From contig CANNJG010000071.1 of assembly GCA_947504795.1 (NCBI GenBank), positions 1 through 8,924 of the forward strand: a DNA stretch of 8,924 nt, in the 5' to 3' direction. This stretch comes from Legionellaceae bacterium. GTDB taxonomy: Bacteria > Pseudomonadota > Gammaproteobacteria > Legionellales > Legionellaceae. A model generated the notes under the pieces. That model saw nothing but the letters and a program-made list of their open reading frames with translations, did not search any database and had not been told where the DNA came from. Made by a program: the position numbers and the translations under genes. Of the stretch, positions 7,146 through 8,924 are shown one piece after another; within the stretch, counting starts at the first letter, position 1; each line of letters opens with the position of its first letter.

Positions 7146-8924
7146 CTATAAGTATAGCGCAGATTTTAAAAATCGACCGGTGTGCGAAGAGGGATGTGCT
7201 GCAATGTCTTCTGGGGTGCCTACAGCGATAATTTGTCCACCACGGTGCCCGCCTTCGGGGCCAAGATCAATTACCCAATCCGCGGTTTTAATCACATCTA
7301 AATTGTGTTCAATGACAATGATAGTATTACCTTGATCCCTTAAGCTCATAAGGACAGCAAGCAAGAGTTTGATGTCTTGAAAATGTAATCCTGTCGTGGG
7401 TTCGTCGAGGATATATAAGCTAGTCCCCGTGCTGCGTTTGGATAACTCTTTCGCAAGTTTAATTCGTTGCGCCTCCCCGCCTGATAACGTTGTAGCACTT
7501 TGACCTAAGCGGATATAGGCTAATCCTACCTCTATCATGGTCTGGCATTTACGGGCAATAACCGGAATCGCATCAAAAAATTGGCGAGCGTCTTCCACCG
7601 TCATGTTTAAGACATCATGGATAGATTTGCCTTTATAGAGAATATCCAGCGTTTCGCGATTATAGCGTCGTGATTGACAAACATCACAGGCGACATACAT
7701 ATCCGGTAAAAAATGCATTTCTACTTTGATTAAGCCATCTCCTTGGCACGCTTCACAGCGTCCACCACGAACATTAAAACTAAAGCGCCCTGGGGTATAA
7801 CCGCGAGCACGTGCTTCAGGGGTATTGGCAAATAATTCGCGAATCGGCGTAAAGACACCCGTATAGGTAGCCGGATTGGAGCGGGGGGTGCGTCCAATTG
7901 GGCTTTGATCGATATCGATGATCCCGGTACACCATTCTAATCCACTAATATGTTGCAGTGTGCTGTGCGTGCGTAATTGTGCGCGATTGAGACGATTAGC
8001 GGCTTGTGGGTATAACGTATCGTTAATAAGCGTGGATTTCCCTGAACCGGATACACCGGTAACGCAAGTCATCAACCCAAGCGGAATCGATACAGAAACA
8101 GCGTCTAAATTGTGACAAGTCACACCTTGCATAACAATCATGCGTTCTGGATTGGCAGCGACACGCTGTTTGGGGACAGCAATAGCGTCAATACCGGCAA
8201 GATAACGTCCCGTTAGGGACGCTGGATTCTGCATGATTGATTCCGGTGTTCCCGATGCAACGATTTCTCCACCGTGCACGCCAGCGCCAGGACCAATATC
8301 TAAAACGAAGTCTGCTGCACGAATGGCCTCTTCATCATGTTCAACGACAATCACCGTATTGCCCAGATCGCGTAAATGCAACAAGGTACCCAGTAGTCGC
8401 TCATTGTCGCGCTGATGTAGTCCTATGGAGGGTTCGTCTAAAATATACATAACTCCGACTAAACCCGAACCAATTTGGCTGGCTAATCGAATCCGTTGGG
8501 CTTCGCCACCGGATAAGGTTTCTGCAGAACGCGATAGGGATAGGTAATCCAGGCCAACATCCACTAAAAATCCTAACCGCGTGATAATTTCTTTATTGAT
8601 TTTATCAGCAATTTCTCCGCGATTACCCGGCAAGTGAAGGTGTTTGAAAAAAGCATAACAGTCGTCAATGGCACATTCGGATAATTCTGGTAAGGTTTTG
8701 TCGGCGATGAAAACATGACGCGCAGACTCACATAAACGCCCACCCTGGCAGGTTGGGCAAGGGCGAGAAGACAAATAAGTAGCGAGCTCATCGCGCACAT
8801 GATCCGATTCGGATTCATGATAGCGTCGTTGCATCGTAGGAATGACCCCTGCAAATGGCTGCAGTCTTGAGCGTCGCATCCCGGGATAATCGATGGCGAC
8901 GGCTTCTGTTCCTGAGCCGTATAA
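7146..8924 (-). CDS. uvrA: UvrABC excinuclease subunit A, C-terminal part (5' end outside window)
   Basis: UvrA is the ABC-type ATPase dimer that finds DNA damage and loads UvrB. The frame is open to the window edge, giving 592 residues (full UvrA is about 940), and begins in the middle of a YGSGTE segment, so the Met at 8879 is internal. Fragment residues in order: CPTC (56-59); first-cassette signature [13 protein letters not shown] (137-149); Walker [19 protein letters not shown]; second-cassette Walker [10 protein letters not shown] (289-297); the conserved [18 protein letters not shown] block; the zinc module CEAC-x19-CDVC (cysteines 390, 393, 413, 416); second signature [12 protein letters not shown]; Walker [19 protein letters not shown]; and the C-terminal [10 protein letters not shown]. 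All key residues of the part seen are intact. The first Walker A and the UvrB-binding region are outside. The gene converges on enhABC. Confidence 0.98.
   Translation of the reverse strand, partial: LYGSGTEAVAIDYPGMRRSRLQPFAGVIPTMQRRYHESESDHVRDELATYLSSRPCPTCQGGRLCESARHVFIADKTLPELSECAIDDCYAFFKHLHLPGNRGEIADKINKEIITRLGFLVDVGLDYLSLSRSAETLSGGEAQRIRLASQIGSGLVGVMYILDEPSIGLHQRDNERLLGTLLHLRDLGNTVIVVEHDEEAIRAADFVLDIGPGAGVHGGEIVASGTPESIMQNPASLTGRYLAGIDAIAVPKQRVAANPERMIVMQGVTCHNLDAVSVSIPLGLMTCVTGVSGSGKSTLINDTLYPQAANRLNRAQLRTHSTLQHISGLEWCTGIIDIDQSPIGRTPRSNPATYTGVFTPIRELFANTPEARARGYTPGRFSFNVRGGRCEACQGDGLIKVEMHFLPDMYVACDVCQSRRYNRETLDILYKGKSIHDVLNMTVEDARQFFDAIPVIARKCQTMIEVGLAYIRLGQSATTLSGGEAQRIKLAKELSKRSTGTSLYILDEPTTGLHFQDIKLLLAVLMSLRDQGNTIIVIEHNLDVIKTADWVIDLGPEGGHRGGQIIAVGTPEDIAAHPSSHTGRFLKSALYL
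7151..7156 (-). promoter_or_regulatory. Possible -10 element for the small exported protein
   Basis: TATACT on the minus strand matches five of six -10 consensus bases and overlaps the last codons of uvrA. A start about seven bases downstream would leave a leader of some 20 bases that includes the ribosome binding site. No good -35 hexamer was found at 15-18 bases, so this is weak; co-transcription with uvrA is the alternative. Confidence 0.3.

Noticed and set aside
8877..8879. Met codon as the start of uvrA
   Set aside because: The frame stays open to the window edge and encodes upstream UvrA residues (YGSGTE), so this Met is internal.

Overview
The window reads as chromosomal DNA from a gammaproteobacterium of the Legionellales type (Legionella/Coxiella and relatives). 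Three observations support this. The order uvrY/gacA then uvrC is the common gammaproteobacterial arrangement. UvrC and UvrA read like close relatives of the gammaproteobacterial proteins. Between them lies an intact enhA-enhB-enhC cluster, a gene set known from Legionella pneumophila and Coxiella. Genus and species cannot be read from the sequence.

Layout, left to right. (1) Positions 1-84 hold the last codons of a UvrY/GacA/LetA-type response regulator, overlapping the start of a complete uvrC (74-1906). (2) A 95-base gap with a possible extended -10 promoter leads to three tightly packed genes on the same strand. These are enhA (YkuD L,D-transpeptidase), enhB (small exported protein) and enhC (1124-residue exported Sel1-repeat protein). 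(3) A perfect 16-bp inverted repeat follows enhC and probably ends the transcript. (4) On the opposite strand a small exported protein with four evenly spaced cysteines (6867-7121) sits 24 bases downstream of uvrA. Only the 3' part of uvrA is present; its start lies beyond the right edge.

How the genes work together. UvrA and UvrC are two of the three core subunits of nucleotide excision repair; uvrB is not in the window. EnhA, EnhB and EnhC all carry signal peptides and should act in the periplasm on peptidoglycan: EnhA as a 3-3 cross-linking or related transpeptidase, and EnhC, from work in L. pneumophila, as a partner or inhibitor of the soluble lytic transglycosylase that limits release of muropeptides sensed by the host. 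I saw no mobile element, CRISPR array, tRNA or rRNA. Nothing looks like a wholly new system. The least explained items are the small cysteine-ladder protein, the non-repeat block inside EnhC and the unusually long hairpin between the convergent units.
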